Below are positions 1-8,486 of a stretch of DNA of 64,000 nucleotides, piece by piece. The DNA is from Ornithinimicrobium cavernae. Lineage in GTDB: Bacteria > Actinomycetota > Actinomycetes > Actinomycetales > Dermatophilaceae. The notes under the pieces were generated by a model that saw nothing but the letters and a program-made list of their open reading frames with translations, made no database searches and was not told the origin of the DNA. The first letter of the stretch is position 1. Every line of letters starts with the position of its first letter. Location: the NCBI RefSeq assembly GCF_003121625.1, contig NZ_QDDJ01000006.1:186001-250000 (forward strand), written 5' to 3'. The position numbers and the translations under genes are program-made.

Positions 1-1
1 G

Positions 2-856
2 GCGTTCGTGGAGGCGGTTGCAGAGCGTGGTGCCACCCACACCGCGCTCGTGCCGACCATGGTCGCCAGACTCATTGCGTCCTCGGAGGCCACAGCCGAG
101 TCTCTCGCGGGCCTGCGGATGCTGGGCTATGCCGGAGCACCGATGACCCCGGAACAGATGCGTCGGGCCCACCGGGAGCTGACGCCGAACCTGGTTCAGT
201 ACTACGGGCTGGTCGAAGCGATTCCCCCGGTGACCATTCTCGACGCTGCGGATCACGCGCGCGGCATCGCTGGTGAGACCGAGCTCCTCAGCTCGGCGGG
301 CCGCGCTGCCCTCGGTGTGGAGATTGCCGTTGTCGACGAGGACGGGCGACGGGTTGTGGCGGGCGAGGTCGGGGAGGTCATCACACGAGGTGACCACGTG
401 ATGTCCGGCTACTGGAACGCCGAGCGCCGCAAGGACTTGGGGAAGTCCGTGGTGGAGGGCTGGTTGCACACCGGTGACCTCGGCAGGCTCGGCCCGGATG
501 GCCATCTCTGGCTGGTTGACCGCAAGGGCGACATGATCATCTCGGGGGGCTACAACATCTACCCGCGCGAGGTGGAGGAGGTGATCGCCCAGGTCCCGGG
601 CGTCGCCGAGGTGGCCGTGCTGGGGATCAAGGACGCCGACTGGGGGCAGCGGGTGGTGGCTTTGGTGCGACCGGTCGCCGGAGCAGAGCTCACCGAGGAG
701 GCGGTGCGTGCCCACTGTGCCGAGGCCATGGCTTCCTACAAGAAGCCCAAAGACGTGCACATCGTGCAGGGCTTCCCACTCAACGCCACGGGCAAGATCG
801 CCAAGAAGGTTCTCCGGGCTGAGCTTGAGGCTGCATCGACGGAGGCCCTGGCGTGA
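2..856 (+). CDS. Acyl-CoA synthetase (AMP-forming), C-terminal part
   Basis: The reading frame is already open at base 2, so only the last 285 or so residues of an ANL-family ligase are present. These enzymes activate a carboxylic acid to an acyl-CoA through an acyl-adenylate. Visible motifs are GWLHTGDLG, then LVDRKGDMIISGGYNIYP (the hinge and A8 region), and near the C-terminus NATGKIAKK with the catalytic lysine (A10). The stop codon overlaps the GTG start of the mutase gene (GTGA), so the two are translationally coupled. The substrate cannot be read from this fragment; the context suggests the acid imported by the transporter at 5.2-8.5 kb. Activation of a fatty or branched acid is inference. 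Confidence 0.9.
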   Translation, partial: AFVEAVAERGATHTALVPTMVARLIASSEATAESLAGLRMLGYAGAPMTPEQMRRAHRELTPNLVQYYGLVEAIPPVTILDAADHARGIAGETELLSSAGRAALGVEIAVVDEDGRRVVAGEVGEVITRGDHVMSGYWNAERRKDLGKSVVEGWLHTGDLGRLGPDGHLWLVDRKGDMIISGGYNIYPREVEEVIAQVPGVAEVAVLGIKDADWGQRVVALVRPVAGAELTEEAVRAHCAEAMASYKKPKDVHIVQGFPLNATGKIAKKVLRAELEAASTEALA

Positions 857-2403
857 CGACCGATCTGCCGGACAATGGTGTTCCGACGTTGCGCCCGAAC
901 TACGGACCTGACGGAGCGCCGAAGCCGGGCGAGTATCCCTATACCAGAGGCATCAGCGCCGAACCCCGCCCATGGATCATGGGGCAGTACGCGGGCTTCG
1001 GCACGCCTGCGGAGTCGAACCGGCGCTTCCGCACCTTGTTGGACGCAGGGGTGACGGGCTTCTCGGTCGCCATGGACCTGCCTACGCAGATGGGCATTGA
1101 CTCCGACGACCCGCGCGCACTCGGCGAGGTCGGCCGTGTCGGGGTCGCCATCGACTCCTTGGCTGACATCGAGATCCTCATGGAGGGGATCCCGCTGGAG
1201 GAGATCAGTCAGGTCCGCACCACTGCCAACTCCATCGGGTACATCTGGGCAGCATTCTTCATCGCGCTGGCCGAAAAGCGGGGAGTAGACCCCAACTCTT
1301 TCGGGCTGCTGATCCAGAACGATGTGCTCAAGGAGTTCATTTCACGCGGGACGCAGATCTTCCCCGCGGAGCCCTCGCTCAAGCTGGCCGTCGACACGAT
1401 CGAGTACTGCGCCGAGCGAGTTCCGAACTGGACGCCACTGACCATGAGTGGCTACCACATCCGCGAGTCCGGAGCCTCGGCGGTCCAGGAGGTGGCCTTC
1501 ACCTGGGCAAACGCGCGTGCCTACCTGGACGAGTGTCTGGCGCGTGGCATGAGTATCGACGACGTCGCGCCGACGCTGTTCACCTTTCTGGCGATCACGA
1601 CCGACTTCCTGCCCGAGGTGGCCAAGTTCCGAGCCGCGCGCAGGGTCTGGGCCCGGCTCATGCAGGAGACCTACGGTGCGCAACGTGCCGAATCCGCGCA
1701 GCTGCGCATCTTTGCGTTCACGGCCGGCTCGAGTCTCACCGCCCAGCAGCCGCTCAACAACGTCGTTCGGGCCACTCTCGAGGCTACAGCGGCAGCCCTT
1801 GCGGGCGTGCAGACCATGCACGTCTCCGCCTATGACGAAGCGCTCGGGGTGCCAACGGAGGGGGCGGCCACTCTCGCGCTGCGCACGCAGCAGATCGTCG
1901 CCTTCGAGTCGGGCCTGACCACGACCGCCGATCCGTTCGGAGGATCGTGGGCCATCGAGCAGCTGACTGATGACCTCGACGACCAGATCACCGCCCTGGG
2001 TGAACACATTGCCCAGCGCGGCGGCGCCCTGGAGTGCATCGAGGACGGCTGGTTCGCTCGCGAGCTGTCTGACGCCGCCTACCGGCACACCCAGGCCATC
2101 GAGGCGGGGGACCGGACCGTGGTCGGTCTTAACCGCTTCCCGGCGGAGACCGAGCCGCTCGAGGTGTTCCGGATCGACCCTGCCGTGGAGCAGGGTCAGG
2201 TGGCTGTCGTGCAGGCATTACGCCGGGACAGGGATGCCTCAGCAGTCGCGGCCGCCCTCGAGGGGCTGCGGCGGGCGGCCGCGGAGGGGGAGAACGTGGT
2301 TCCCGCGACGGTGGTGGCCGTAAAGGCCTACGCAACGGTGGGCGAGATCGTCTCGGTGCTCCGTGCGCACTACGGGACCTGGCGTCCCGGAAACGCGTTC
2401 TGA
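853..2403 (+). CDS. B12-dependent acyl-CoA mutase, large (catalytic) subunit
   Basis: This 516-residue protein is the substrate-binding TIM-barrel half of the methylmalonyl-CoA mutase family, which rearranges acyl-CoA carbon skeletons by adenosylcobalamin radical chemistry. Signatures are GQYAGFGT (about residue 44), DLPTQMGIDSD, IQNDVLKEF, SGYHIRESGAS and AGSSLTAQQ. The cobalamin-binding domain is absent: the protein ends where that domain would begin, so a separate small subunit is needed and none lies in this window. At positions I recall as substrate-determining, Tyr (QYAG) and Arg (11 residues after IQN) match methylmalonyl-CoA mutase rather than isobutyryl- or 2-hydroxyisobutyryl-CoA mutase, which suggests an acyl-CoA bearing a second carboxylate. 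The GTG start overlaps the ligase stop. Confidence 0.9.
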   Translation: MTTDLPDNGVPTLRPNYGPDGAPKPGEYPYTRGISAEPRPWIMGQYAGFGTPAESNRRFRTLLDAGVTGFSVAMDLPTQMGIDSDDPRALGEVGRVGVAIDSLADIEILMEGIPLEEISQVRTTANSIGYIWAAFFIALAEKRGVDPNSFGLLIQNDVLKEFISRGTQIFPAEPSLKLAVDTIEYCAERVPNWTPLTMSGYHIRESGASAVQEVAFTWANARAYLDECLARGMSIDDVAPTLFTFLAITTDFLPEVAKFRAARRVWARLMQETYGAQRAESAQLRIFAFTAGSSLTAQQPLNNVVRATLEATAAALAGVQTMHVSAYDEALGVPTEGAATLALRTQQIVAFESGLTTTADPFGGSWAIEQLTDDLDDQITALGEHIAQRGGALECIEDGWFARELSDAAYRHTQAIEAGDRTVVGLNRFPAETEPLEVFRIDPAVEQGQVAVVQALRRDRDASAVAAALEGLRRAAAEGENVVPATVVAVKAYATVGEIVSVLRAHYGTWRPGNAF

Positions 2404-2415
2404 ATGCGTCTCGCC

Positions 2416-2435
2416 GGGGCCTAGCCAAAGGCCCC
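2416..2435 (+). terminator. Short GC hairpin after the mutase gene
   Basis: A perfect 6-bp stem (GGGGCC/GGCCCC) with an 8-nt A-rich loop begins 13 bases after the mutase stop and is followed by TTAT. It could be a weak terminator separating the ligase-mutase unit from the paaX-led unit. The stem is short, so partial read-through is likely. Confidence 0.4.
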
Positions 2436-2438
2436 TTA

Positions 2439-2452
2439 TGACGCTATTGTCA
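2439..2452. promoter_or_regulatory. Candidate operator upstream of the PaaX gene
   Basis: The palindrome TGAC-N6-GTCA lies about 75 bases before the PaaX start, in the only sizeable gap at this end of the cluster (2404-2525). PaaX-family repressors commonly bind palindromes near their own promoters. Autoregulation from this site is inference. Confidence 0.35.
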
Positions 2453-2525
2453 TGGGCGTCGCAATTTCGTCACAAACACAACTTCAGAAGTCCCCCACTC
2501 CCGACCATCGGCTCAAGGAGGTGCC

Positions 2526-3476
2526 ATGGCCAAGCGCCAGCCCCTAGCTGGAGGAAGCCTGCGTCCTCGCTCGATGCTGCTCACCGTCTACGGCGCCTTC
2601 GTCCGCGACCTCGGCGGGTGGGTGGCGGTGCGCGACCTGGTGGCCCTGTTCGAGGAGCTGGGTGTGGACTCTGGCGCCCTCCGAGCAGCCGTCAGCCGAG
2701 CGAAGAAGGCTGGCACCATCCATCCCGAGAAGGTCGAGGGGGTCTCCGGATACCGCCTCAGCGCGAGTTCAGATGGTCTGGTTGCCGAGGGGGAGCGACG
2801 CCTCCTGGGTCACCTGCAGCCAGCTGTGCTCGAGGACGGTTGGGTGCTCGCCGTGTTCAGCGTCCCAGAGGACAAGCGTGAGCTGCGTGCACTCATCACC
2901 AGCCGCCTGGAGTGGCTCGGCTATGGCCAGATGGGGGCGGGCATCAGGATCGCGCCCGCGACCCACCTGCACGACACACGGCACACTCTGGAGCGTCTCG
3001 AGCTGACGCCTTACGTCCATCTCATGACGGCGCACTACGAGAACTTCCAAGATCTCCACAGCCTGGCCAACAGCTGGTGGGACCTGGAGGCGATCCGGGA
3101 GGGCTACACCTCGTTTCTGACGCACGTCAGCCCCGTCCTGGAGCGTTGGCAGACCTCGAGCGCGGAGCTGGATGACCGGGCAGCCTTTGTGGACTACGTC
3201 CGCGCCCGCACCATCTGGCGCCGCCTCCCCTACCTGGACCCCGGCCTTCCGGATGAGCTCTACCCTGACCGCTGGCCGAGAGCCCAGGCCGCCGGCTCGT
3301 TCCTGATGCTTCACCGTCTCCTCAAGGCTCCCGCCACCCGCTTCGTGCGAGAGACGACCGGCCTCGACCGCGTGCAGCGGGCTACCCGTGCCACACCAGC
3401 CCGCCCTGAACTGACCCCCGAGAGCCTCGACGGACTGGCTTCGGTGTCTGACGACACCGACCACCGCTGGCTTTAG
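2526..3476 (+). CDS. PaaX family transcriptional regulator
   Basis: A 316-residue protein with the PaaX layout: an N-terminal winged-helix (about residues 14-75, with SMLLTVYGAF, GALRAAVSRAKKAGTI and SGYRLSA), a central PaaX domain and a C-terminal helical domain rich in Trp and Arg. PaaX-family proteins are usually repressors released by an aryl- or acyl-CoA ligand. The gene has a very strong ribosome binding site (AAGGAGG, 5 nt before ATG) and is followed after 15 nt by the CoA transferase gene, so it is probably the local regulator of the catabolic cluster. The ligand is unknown. Nothing in the sequence suggests phenylacetate degradation: no paaABCDE genes are present. Confidence 0.88.
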   Translation: MAKRQPLAGGSLRPRSMLLTVYGAFVRDLGGWVAVRDLVALFEELGVDSGALRAAVSRAKKAGTIHPEKVEGVSGYRLSASSDGLVAEGERRLLGHLQPAVLEDGWVLAVFSVPEDKRELRALITSRLEWLGYGQMGAGIRIAPATHLHDTRHTLERLELTPYVHLMTAHYENFQDLHSLANSWWDLEAIREGYTSFLTHVSPVLERWQTSSAELDDRAAFVDYVRARTIWRRLPYLDPGLPDELYPDRWPRAQAAGSFLMLHRLLKAPATRFVRETTGLDRVQRATRATPARPELTPESLDGLASVSDDTDHRWL

Positions 3477-3491
3477 CCCTGAGAGGAATCG

Positions 3492-4694
3492 ATGGAACAA
3501 CAGCCCAGGCAGCCTCTGGCCGGACTGACCGTCCTGGACCTGAGTCACGTGTATGCCGCGCCCTACGCGACCCTGCTCCTCGCCCTCGCGGGTGCCCGCG
3601 TGATCAAGATCGAGCCACCAGGTGGTGAACACCTGCGCAAGCGGGGGACGGTCGCCGCACCGCGCTACGCCTACGCGATGCTCAACTCCAACAAGGAATG
3701 CATCACGCTCGACCTCAAGTCGACCGCCGGTGTGGAGGTCTTCAACTCGCTGCTCGAGCAGGCCGACGCCGTCGTCGAGAACTTCCGCCCCGGGACCATG
3801 GACCGCCTGGGCATCGGCTACGAGCAGGCCCGCACCATCAACCCCCGCATTGTCTATGCCAGCACCTCCGGTTACGGCTCGACAGGCAGGTATGCCAGTT
3901 ATCCCGCCATGGACGTCGCTATCCAGGCCATGTCCGGCGTGGTGGACGTCACGGGCTACCCGGACCAGCCGGCCGTCAAGGCAGGCATCGCGGCCTGTGA
4001 CTTCTCCTCTGGCATCCACCTGTACGGGGCACTGCTCACCGCGCTCTACCAGCGTGAGCAGACAGGCGAGGGGTCACGGGTGGAGACCTCAATGATGGAG
4101 TCGGTCTTCCCGACCCTGTTGTCGAGCCTGTCGCTGTTCTACTCGACCCAGGAGCACACCCATCGGGTCGGCAACCACCACGGAGGGCTGTCGGTCGCCC
4201 CCTACACGATCTACCCCACGCTTGATGGCCAGCTCGCAGTAGTGTGCGAAGGGGACCATCACTGGCGGGCTCTGTGCGAGATCATGGGCCGCCCCGAGCT
4301 GGGCACCAACCCCGACTTCGCCACCACCCGCGAGCGGGTCAGCCGCATGGACGAGGTCGACCGCATCGTCGGCGACTGGTGCGCCACCCAGCACAAGCTG
4401 GAAGCTTTTGAGCTGCTCCGGCACCGAGGAGTGCCGAGCGCACCCGTCCGCCGCCTAGGCGACGTAGCCACCGATCCCGCATTGTTTGAGCGGGGCTATC
4501 TGGAGACCGTCGAGCATCCGGAGCTTGGTCCCACGACACTGATGCGCAGCGCGATCAGGTTCCCCGACCAGCCGCTGCCTCCGCTGGACCCCGCCCATGC
4601 CCTCGGCGCCGATACCGACGGCGTTGCCCGGGACCTGCTTGGCCTAGACGAGAAGCGCCTCGGCGACCTGCGTCGCGCTGGCGCGTTCGGCTGA
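3492..4694 (+). CDS. CaiB/BaiF family (class III) CoA transferase
   Basis: At 400 residues it has the normal length for a family III CoA transferase, which moves CoA between carboxylic acids through an aspartyl-CoA thioester. It starts with the typical LAGLTVLDLSHVYAAPYAT and KIEPPGGEH. The catalytic aspartate is expected at Asp141 in PAMDVAIQAMSG. ENFRPGTMDRLGIGY and GVPSAPVRRLGDV are family signatures. The gene lies directly after the PaaX gene with AGAGGA upstream of ATG. It offers an ATP-independent alternative to the ligase at the window start, or a way to exchange CoA between pathway intermediates. The donor and acceptor acids are unknown. Confidence 0.92.
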   Translation: MEQQPRQPLAGLTVLDLSHVYAAPYATLLLALAGARVIKIEPPGGEHLRKRGTVAAPRYAYAMLNSNKECITLDLKSTAGVEVFNSLLEQADAVVENFRPGTMDRLGIGYEQARTINPRIVYASTSGYGSTGRYASYPAMDVAIQAMSGVVDVTGYPDQPAVKAGIAACDFSSGIHLYGALLTALYQREQTGEGSRVETSMMESVFPTLLSSLSLFYSTQEHTHRVGNHHGGLSVAPYTIYPTLDGQLAVVCEGDHHWRALCEIMGRPELGTNPDFATTRERVSRMDEVDRIVGDWCATQHKLEAFELLRHRGVPSAPVRRLGDVATDPALFERGYLETVEHPELGPTTLMRSAIRFPDQPLPPLDPAHALGADTDGVARDLLGLDEKRLGDLRRAGAFG

Positions 4695-4719
4695 CCTGCC
4701 GCACCCACAAGGAATTGTC

Positions 4720-5142
4720 ATGAGCACACCTGCACCGAACCATTTCGACAGCGTCCTTGTCGCCCTTCCACCCGGAGTCGCCGGTCGTCCACTCACGGAC
4801 GCTGCCTCGAAGCTGCTCGCTGGGCAGGGGACCCTACACCTCCTGACGGTAGTCAGGGTAGGGGAAGAGGAGGCCGGTGGCACGGCCATTGCCCGCGCCG
4901 AGCAGGCCCTCGAACAAGTCACTGAGTACGTCCGGGGTGACGGCGTTACCGTCCGCTGGGGCGTTGCAGCAACCATGGGGGCACCCGGGGCAGAGATTGT
5001 CTCCGCAGCCGAACAGCTGGGTGTCGCAGCCATCGTGATTGGTGGCAGCAACCGCACCCGGGTCGGCAAGTTCCTCATGGGCAGTGACGCACAAACTGTG
5101 CTGCTCACCAGTCCGGTCCCCGTCCTTTCAGTTCCCCGCTGA
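4720..5142 (+). CDS. Universal stress protein (UspA family)
   Basis: A single Usp domain of 140 residues. The nucleotide-binding signature near the C-terminus is visible as GGSNRT followed by GKFLMGSDAQTVL and PVPVLSVPR, which suggests an ATP-binding type Usp. The gene lies 25 bases after the CoA transferase and 35 before the transporter binding protein. Usp genes are often found next to tripartite tricarboxylate transporters, where they may modulate transport; that role is inference here. A GGAA stretch precedes the ATG. Confidence 0.85.
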   Translation: MSTPAPNHFDSVLVALPPGVAGRPLTDAASKLLAGQGTLHLLTVVRVGEEEAGGTAIARAEQALEQVTEYVRGDGVTVRWGVAATMGAPGAEIVSAAEQLGVAAIVIGGSNRTRVGKFLMGSDAQTVLLTSPVPVLSVPR

Positions 5143-5177
5143 AATACATCACTTCCCCCACAAGGAAAGGCACAACC

Positions 5178-6158
5178 ATGCGCACCACCCGTCTTCTCAC
5201 CGTTATGGCCGCCGTGGTCAGCGTCACCCTCCTGTCCGCCTGTGGCGGTTCCGCCGGCGGACAGGAGGGATCCGACGGCCTCCCGGATGGGCAGCTGACC
5301 TTCATCGTTCCCTACGGTCCAGGCGGATCCACCGACAACATCAGCCGCATTTTCGTGGAGCACCTCGAGAAGCAACTCGACCGCCCGATCGTGGTGGAGA
5401 ACGTCGAGGGCGGTGGTGGCGTTATCGGCATGACCGAGACGATGCAGTCAGACCCCGACGGCCTCACGATCGGACTCGGGACGAACACCGCCCTCACCTT
5501 CCAGCCCCTGGTAAGTGACGGCCTGGCGTGGGGCTCGACTGATGACTATTCGGTGTTTGGCGCGATGGGGGAGACGCCGGTGCTGGCCATTAGTTCAACA
5601 GCCTCGGGCATCGAGACCCTTGACGACTTTGTCACCGAGGCCGAGGCGCGTCCGGGCGAGATCTCCGTCGGGACCACCGGCGCCAACACCTTGGCCCACA
5701 TCTCCGCCGCCCAGTTGGAGAACCAGCTCGGGATCGACCTCAACATCGTGCACTTCCCCAGTGCGGCCGAGGCGGTGACGGCTGCCGTCGGCGGGCACAT
5801 CGATGCCTACCTGACCACGCCGTCCAGCGCCCAGGCGATGGTCGAGGCCGGCGAGGTCAACGGCCTGGCGATCTTGAATGAGCAGGTCCCCGAAGGGCTG
5901 GATGTGCCGTCCGCTGTTGAGGAGGGCATCGACCCTGTTATCAGCTTCACGGTTTATGTCATCGCCCCCAAGGGACTCCCTGAGGCCGTTGCCACCGAGC
6001 TCGAGGAAGCCACCGTCGCGGTCCTCAAGGACCCGGCTTACCAGAAGGCTGTGGCCGGCGAGGGCGCCTTCCCAGGCGCGATCGGCGCCGAGGAGGCTAA
6101 CGCCGATCTCGGCCAGGAGCAGAAGACCATGCAGGCCCTCGTCGACCTGATGGACTGA
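5178..6158 (+). CDS. TctC/Bug-type substrate-binding lipoprotein of a tripartite tricarboxylate transporter
   Basis: A 326-residue extracytoplasmic binding protein. The N-terminus has a lipoprotein signal with lipobox LSAC (Cys22), so it should be anchored to the outer face of the membrane. The mature part begins with QLTFIVPYGPGGSTDN, the Bug-family beta-strand and loop that hold the ligand carboxylate, and continues with GTNTALTFQPLV and GTTGANTLAHIS. Bug proteins bind carboxylates such as citrate, tartrate, aromatic acids or terephthalate. Together with the next two genes it forms a complete TTT system and is the likely entry point for the substrate of this catabolic cluster. Confidence 0.92.
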   Translation: MRTTRLLTVMAAVVSVTLLSACGGSAGGQEGSDGLPDGQLTFIVPYGPGGSTDNISRIFVEHLEKQLDRPIVVENVEGGGGVIGMTETMQSDPDGLTIGLGTNTALTFQPLVSDGLAWGSTDDYSVFGAMGETPVLAISSTASGIETLDDFVTEAEARPGEISVGTTGANTLAHISAAQLENQLGIDLNIVHFPSAAEAVTAAVGGHIDAYLTTPSSAQAMVEAGEVNGLAILNEQVPEGLDVPSAVEEGIDPVISFTVYVIAPKGLPEAVATELEEATVAVLKDPAYQKAVAGEGAFPGAIGAEEANADLGQEQKTMQALVDLMD

Positions 6159-6190
6159 CCCATCCCCGAAGAGCAAAGCTGAGGACAGCC

Positions 6191-6736
6191 ATGGCGCACC
6201 ACGACACCGCCCACGAGCAGGGGACAGAAGCCATGCTGAACGACCTGTCAGAGGATGCCTCCGCACCTTCCCGCACCACGCTACTACTGATGGGCGCGGT
6301 GGTGATCGGGGTCGCCGTGGCGGTCTTTGTGACCGCACGCGGCTACGGTCTGGGTGAATTGCAACATCCAGGCCCGGGCTCCTTCCCGGCGCTGATCGCT
6401 GCTGGCATGGGGATCATGGGAGTCCTGCTGCTGGCGCAGGCCGCCGTGGAGAATCCACGGCGCCGTCCGGCAAACACACCGCTCATTGCGGCCGGCACCC
6501 GCCGGGTGCTCTTCATGGGGGCGGTGCTCACCGTCTACGTCGTCGGGCTCTACACCGTCGGGTTCACGATCAGCTCGGTCCTCGCGACGCTGGCGATGAC
6601 CCACGTGCTGGATGCCAAGCTCTCCTGGCTGGGACGCGCCACCTACTCGGTCGTGCTGGTCCTGATCGTGGAATTGGTGATGACGGCCGTGTTCAGCGTG
6701 CGATTTCCGGGTGGATTGGTGGGGATCTTTCTGTGA
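6191..6736 (+). CDS. TctB-type small membrane subunit of the tripartite tricarboxylate transporter
   Basis: A 181-residue membrane protein with about four hydrophobic segments (TTLLLMGAVVIGVAV, FPALIAAGMGIMGVLLL, VLFMGAVLTVYVVGLYTVGF and a C-terminal pair) and the family pattern of a periplasmic loop with GPGSFP after the first segment. It is the poorly conserved small subunit that accompanies TctA. An alternative ATG exists at 6233, but the start at 6191 has an adequate AGCTGAGGA upstream. It sits between the binding protein and TctA genes in the usual order C-B-A. Confidence 0.87.
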   Translation: MAHHDTAHEQGTEAMLNDLSEDASAPSRTTLLLMGAVVIGVAVAVFVTARGYGLGELQHPGPGSFPALIAAGMGIMGVLLLAQAAVENPRRRPANTPLIAAGTRRVLFMGAVLTVYVVGLYTVGFTISSVLATLAMTHVLDAKLSWLGRATYSVVLVLIVELVMTAVFSVRFPGGLVGIFL

Positions 6737-6779
6737 GCGTGCCCGGCTTCGCACCACAGCGACCTGAGAGAGGCTAACC

Positions 6780-8486
6780 ATGAGCCCGATCGACGGACTG
6801 CTTCTCGGGTTGGAAGTCGCCTTCCAGCCCCAGAACCTGCTGGCTGCCTTCATCGGTGTCCTCGTCGGTACCGTGGTCGGTGTCCTGCCTGGCCTAGGGC
6901 CCACGGCAGGAGCGGCCATCCTGTTCCCCATCACCTTGACTATGGACCCGGTGGCGGGAGTCATCCTCATCGCCGGCATCTATTACGGGACGATGTACGG
7001 CGGATCGACGACTGCGATCCTGCTCAACATCCCCGGCGAGTCCTCAGCGATCGTCTCAACCTTCGAAGGTTATCCGATGGCTCGCCAGGGTCGTGGCGGT
7101 CCGGCGCTCGCCACCGTCGCCCTCGGATCCTTCTTCACCGGCACCTTGACAGTCATCCTCGTGACCTTCTTCACCCCCGAGGTAGCCCGGTTCGGCCTGA
7201 TGTTCGGTCCACCGGAGTACTTCGCGCTCACTTTCGGCGGACTGCTTCTCCTGGCACGGGTCATGGGAGGTTCACTTGTGGGTGGCCTGCTCCCCATGTT
7301 GGTGGGTCTCTTGCTCGGGACGATCGGGGGCGATCCCACCTCGGGGATCATGCGGTTCACCTTCGGTGAGGTCGAGCTGACCCGTGGGATCAGCCTGGTG
7401 CCGGTCGCTATCGGTCTATTCGGTGTCGCAGAGTTGCTCCGCATTACCTACGCCAGTTCCAGGGGCGCGGAGGCCATGGCGACACCGCCTAAGGTCGGTC
7501 GAATCATGCCGAGCAGAGACGACCTGCGACGTTCGCTCGGACCGTGGGCGCGTGGTGGCATCCTCGGCTTCGTCTTCGGTCTGCTGCCGGGTCCCTCCGG
7601 GACACTGTCGACGTTCGTCTCCTACCGGGTCGAGAAGTCCCTCTCCAAGCGCAAGCACATGTTCGGAAAGGGCGCGATCGAGGGGTTATCCGGGCCGGAG
7701 GCTGCCAACAACGCTGCCGCAACATCCAGCGTCATCCCGATCCTGGCCTTCGGAATTCCGTTCTCCTCGACACTGGCGCTGATGCTCGCAGCCTTGATCG
7801 CTCAAGGGGTGCAGCCAGGTCCCCAGATCGCGGTGACACACCCGGAGATCTTCTGGGGCGTCATCGCCTCGATGTATATCGGCAACGTGATGTGTCTGGT
7901 GCTCAACCTGCCGCTCGTGCGCATCTGGGTGAAGTTGCTGCAGGTCCCGACCCAACTGCTGTTCCCAGCCGTCATGATCCTGGCCGCCTACGGCGCCTAC
8001 GCTGCCTCCGGAATCATGATCGACCTGGTCATCTTGGTTGGCCTTGGCTTCGTCGGTTATCTGTTCGGCAAGATTGGCTTCCAGATTGCGCCCCTGCTGG
8101 TCGGCGTCATCCTCGGCCCCATGGTCGAGAACAACTTCGTGGCGAGCATGACTCTCGGGCGAGGCGACTTTGGCATCTTCTGGGCCTCCACCCCCTCCAA
8201 GGTCATGTGGGGCATGGTCATCGTGATCATCCTGCTGGCCGCGGTGGCCCGCCGGTTCAATATGGCCGCAGCCGGGGTCGCCCCGGCGCACACCAGCGAC
8301 GGTGCAGTGACGGTCAACGGGCAGGACGACTCCGGCGACCGCGCGGTGAACGACGAGGACGACGAGACAGTCGCCGTCTCCGCCACCAGGCAGCCTCAGT
8401 CCGACGGCGACCCCGGGGACGTGTCACCACCGGGCAACCGACCGCTCGAAGACTCACCACCCCCGCCCGGAGAGGACTCGCGATGA
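6780..8486 (+). CDS. TctA-type large permease subunit of the tripartite tricarboxylate transporter
   Basis: A 568-residue membrane protein with about eleven or twelve transmembrane segments. It carries the two glycine-rich TctA signatures: GVLPGLGPTAGAA near residue 37 followed by YYGTMYGGSTTAILLN, and in the second half a repeat-like GLLPGPSGTLSTF with GPEAANNAAAT. It is the channel subunit of a secondary carboxylate transporter. The last 60 or so residues form an unusually acidic, hydrophilic tail rich in Asp, Pro and Ser, presumably cytoplasmic. AGAGAGG precedes the ATG, and the stop overlaps the next start (ATGA). Confidence 0.95.
   Translation: MSPIDGLLLGLEVAFQPQNLLAAFIGVLVGTVVGVLPGLGPTAGAAILFPITLTMDPVAGVILIAGIYYGTMYGGSTTAILLNIPGESSAIVSTFEGYPMARQGRGGPALATVALGSFFTGTLTVILVTFFTPEVARFGLMFGPPEYFALTFGGLLLLARVMGGSLVGGLLPMLVGLLLGTIGGDPTSGIMRFTFGEVELTRGISLVPVAIGLFGVAELLRITYASSRGAEAMATPPKVGRIMPSRDDLRRSLGPWARGGILGFVFGLLPGPSGTLSTFVSYRVEKSLSKRKHMFGKGAIEGLSGPEAANNAAATSSVIPILAFGIPFSSTLALMLAALIAQGVQPGPQIAVTHPEIFWGVIASMYIGNVMCLVLNLPLVRIWVKLLQVPTQLLFPAVMILAAYGAYAASGIMIDLVILVGLGFVGYLFGKIGFQIAPLLVGVILGPMVENNFVASMTLGRGDFGIFWASTPSKVMWGMVIVIILLAAVARRFNMAAAGVAPAHTSDGAVTVNGQDDSGDRAVNDEDDETVAVSATRQPQSDGDPGDVSPPGNRPLEDSPPPPGEDSR

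Noticed and set aside
853-2403. 2-hydroxyisobutyryl-CoA mutase large subunit
   Set aside because: The Ile and Asp that I recall as typical for HcmA are Tyr and Ala here, and an Arg replaces the Gln of ICM/HCM.
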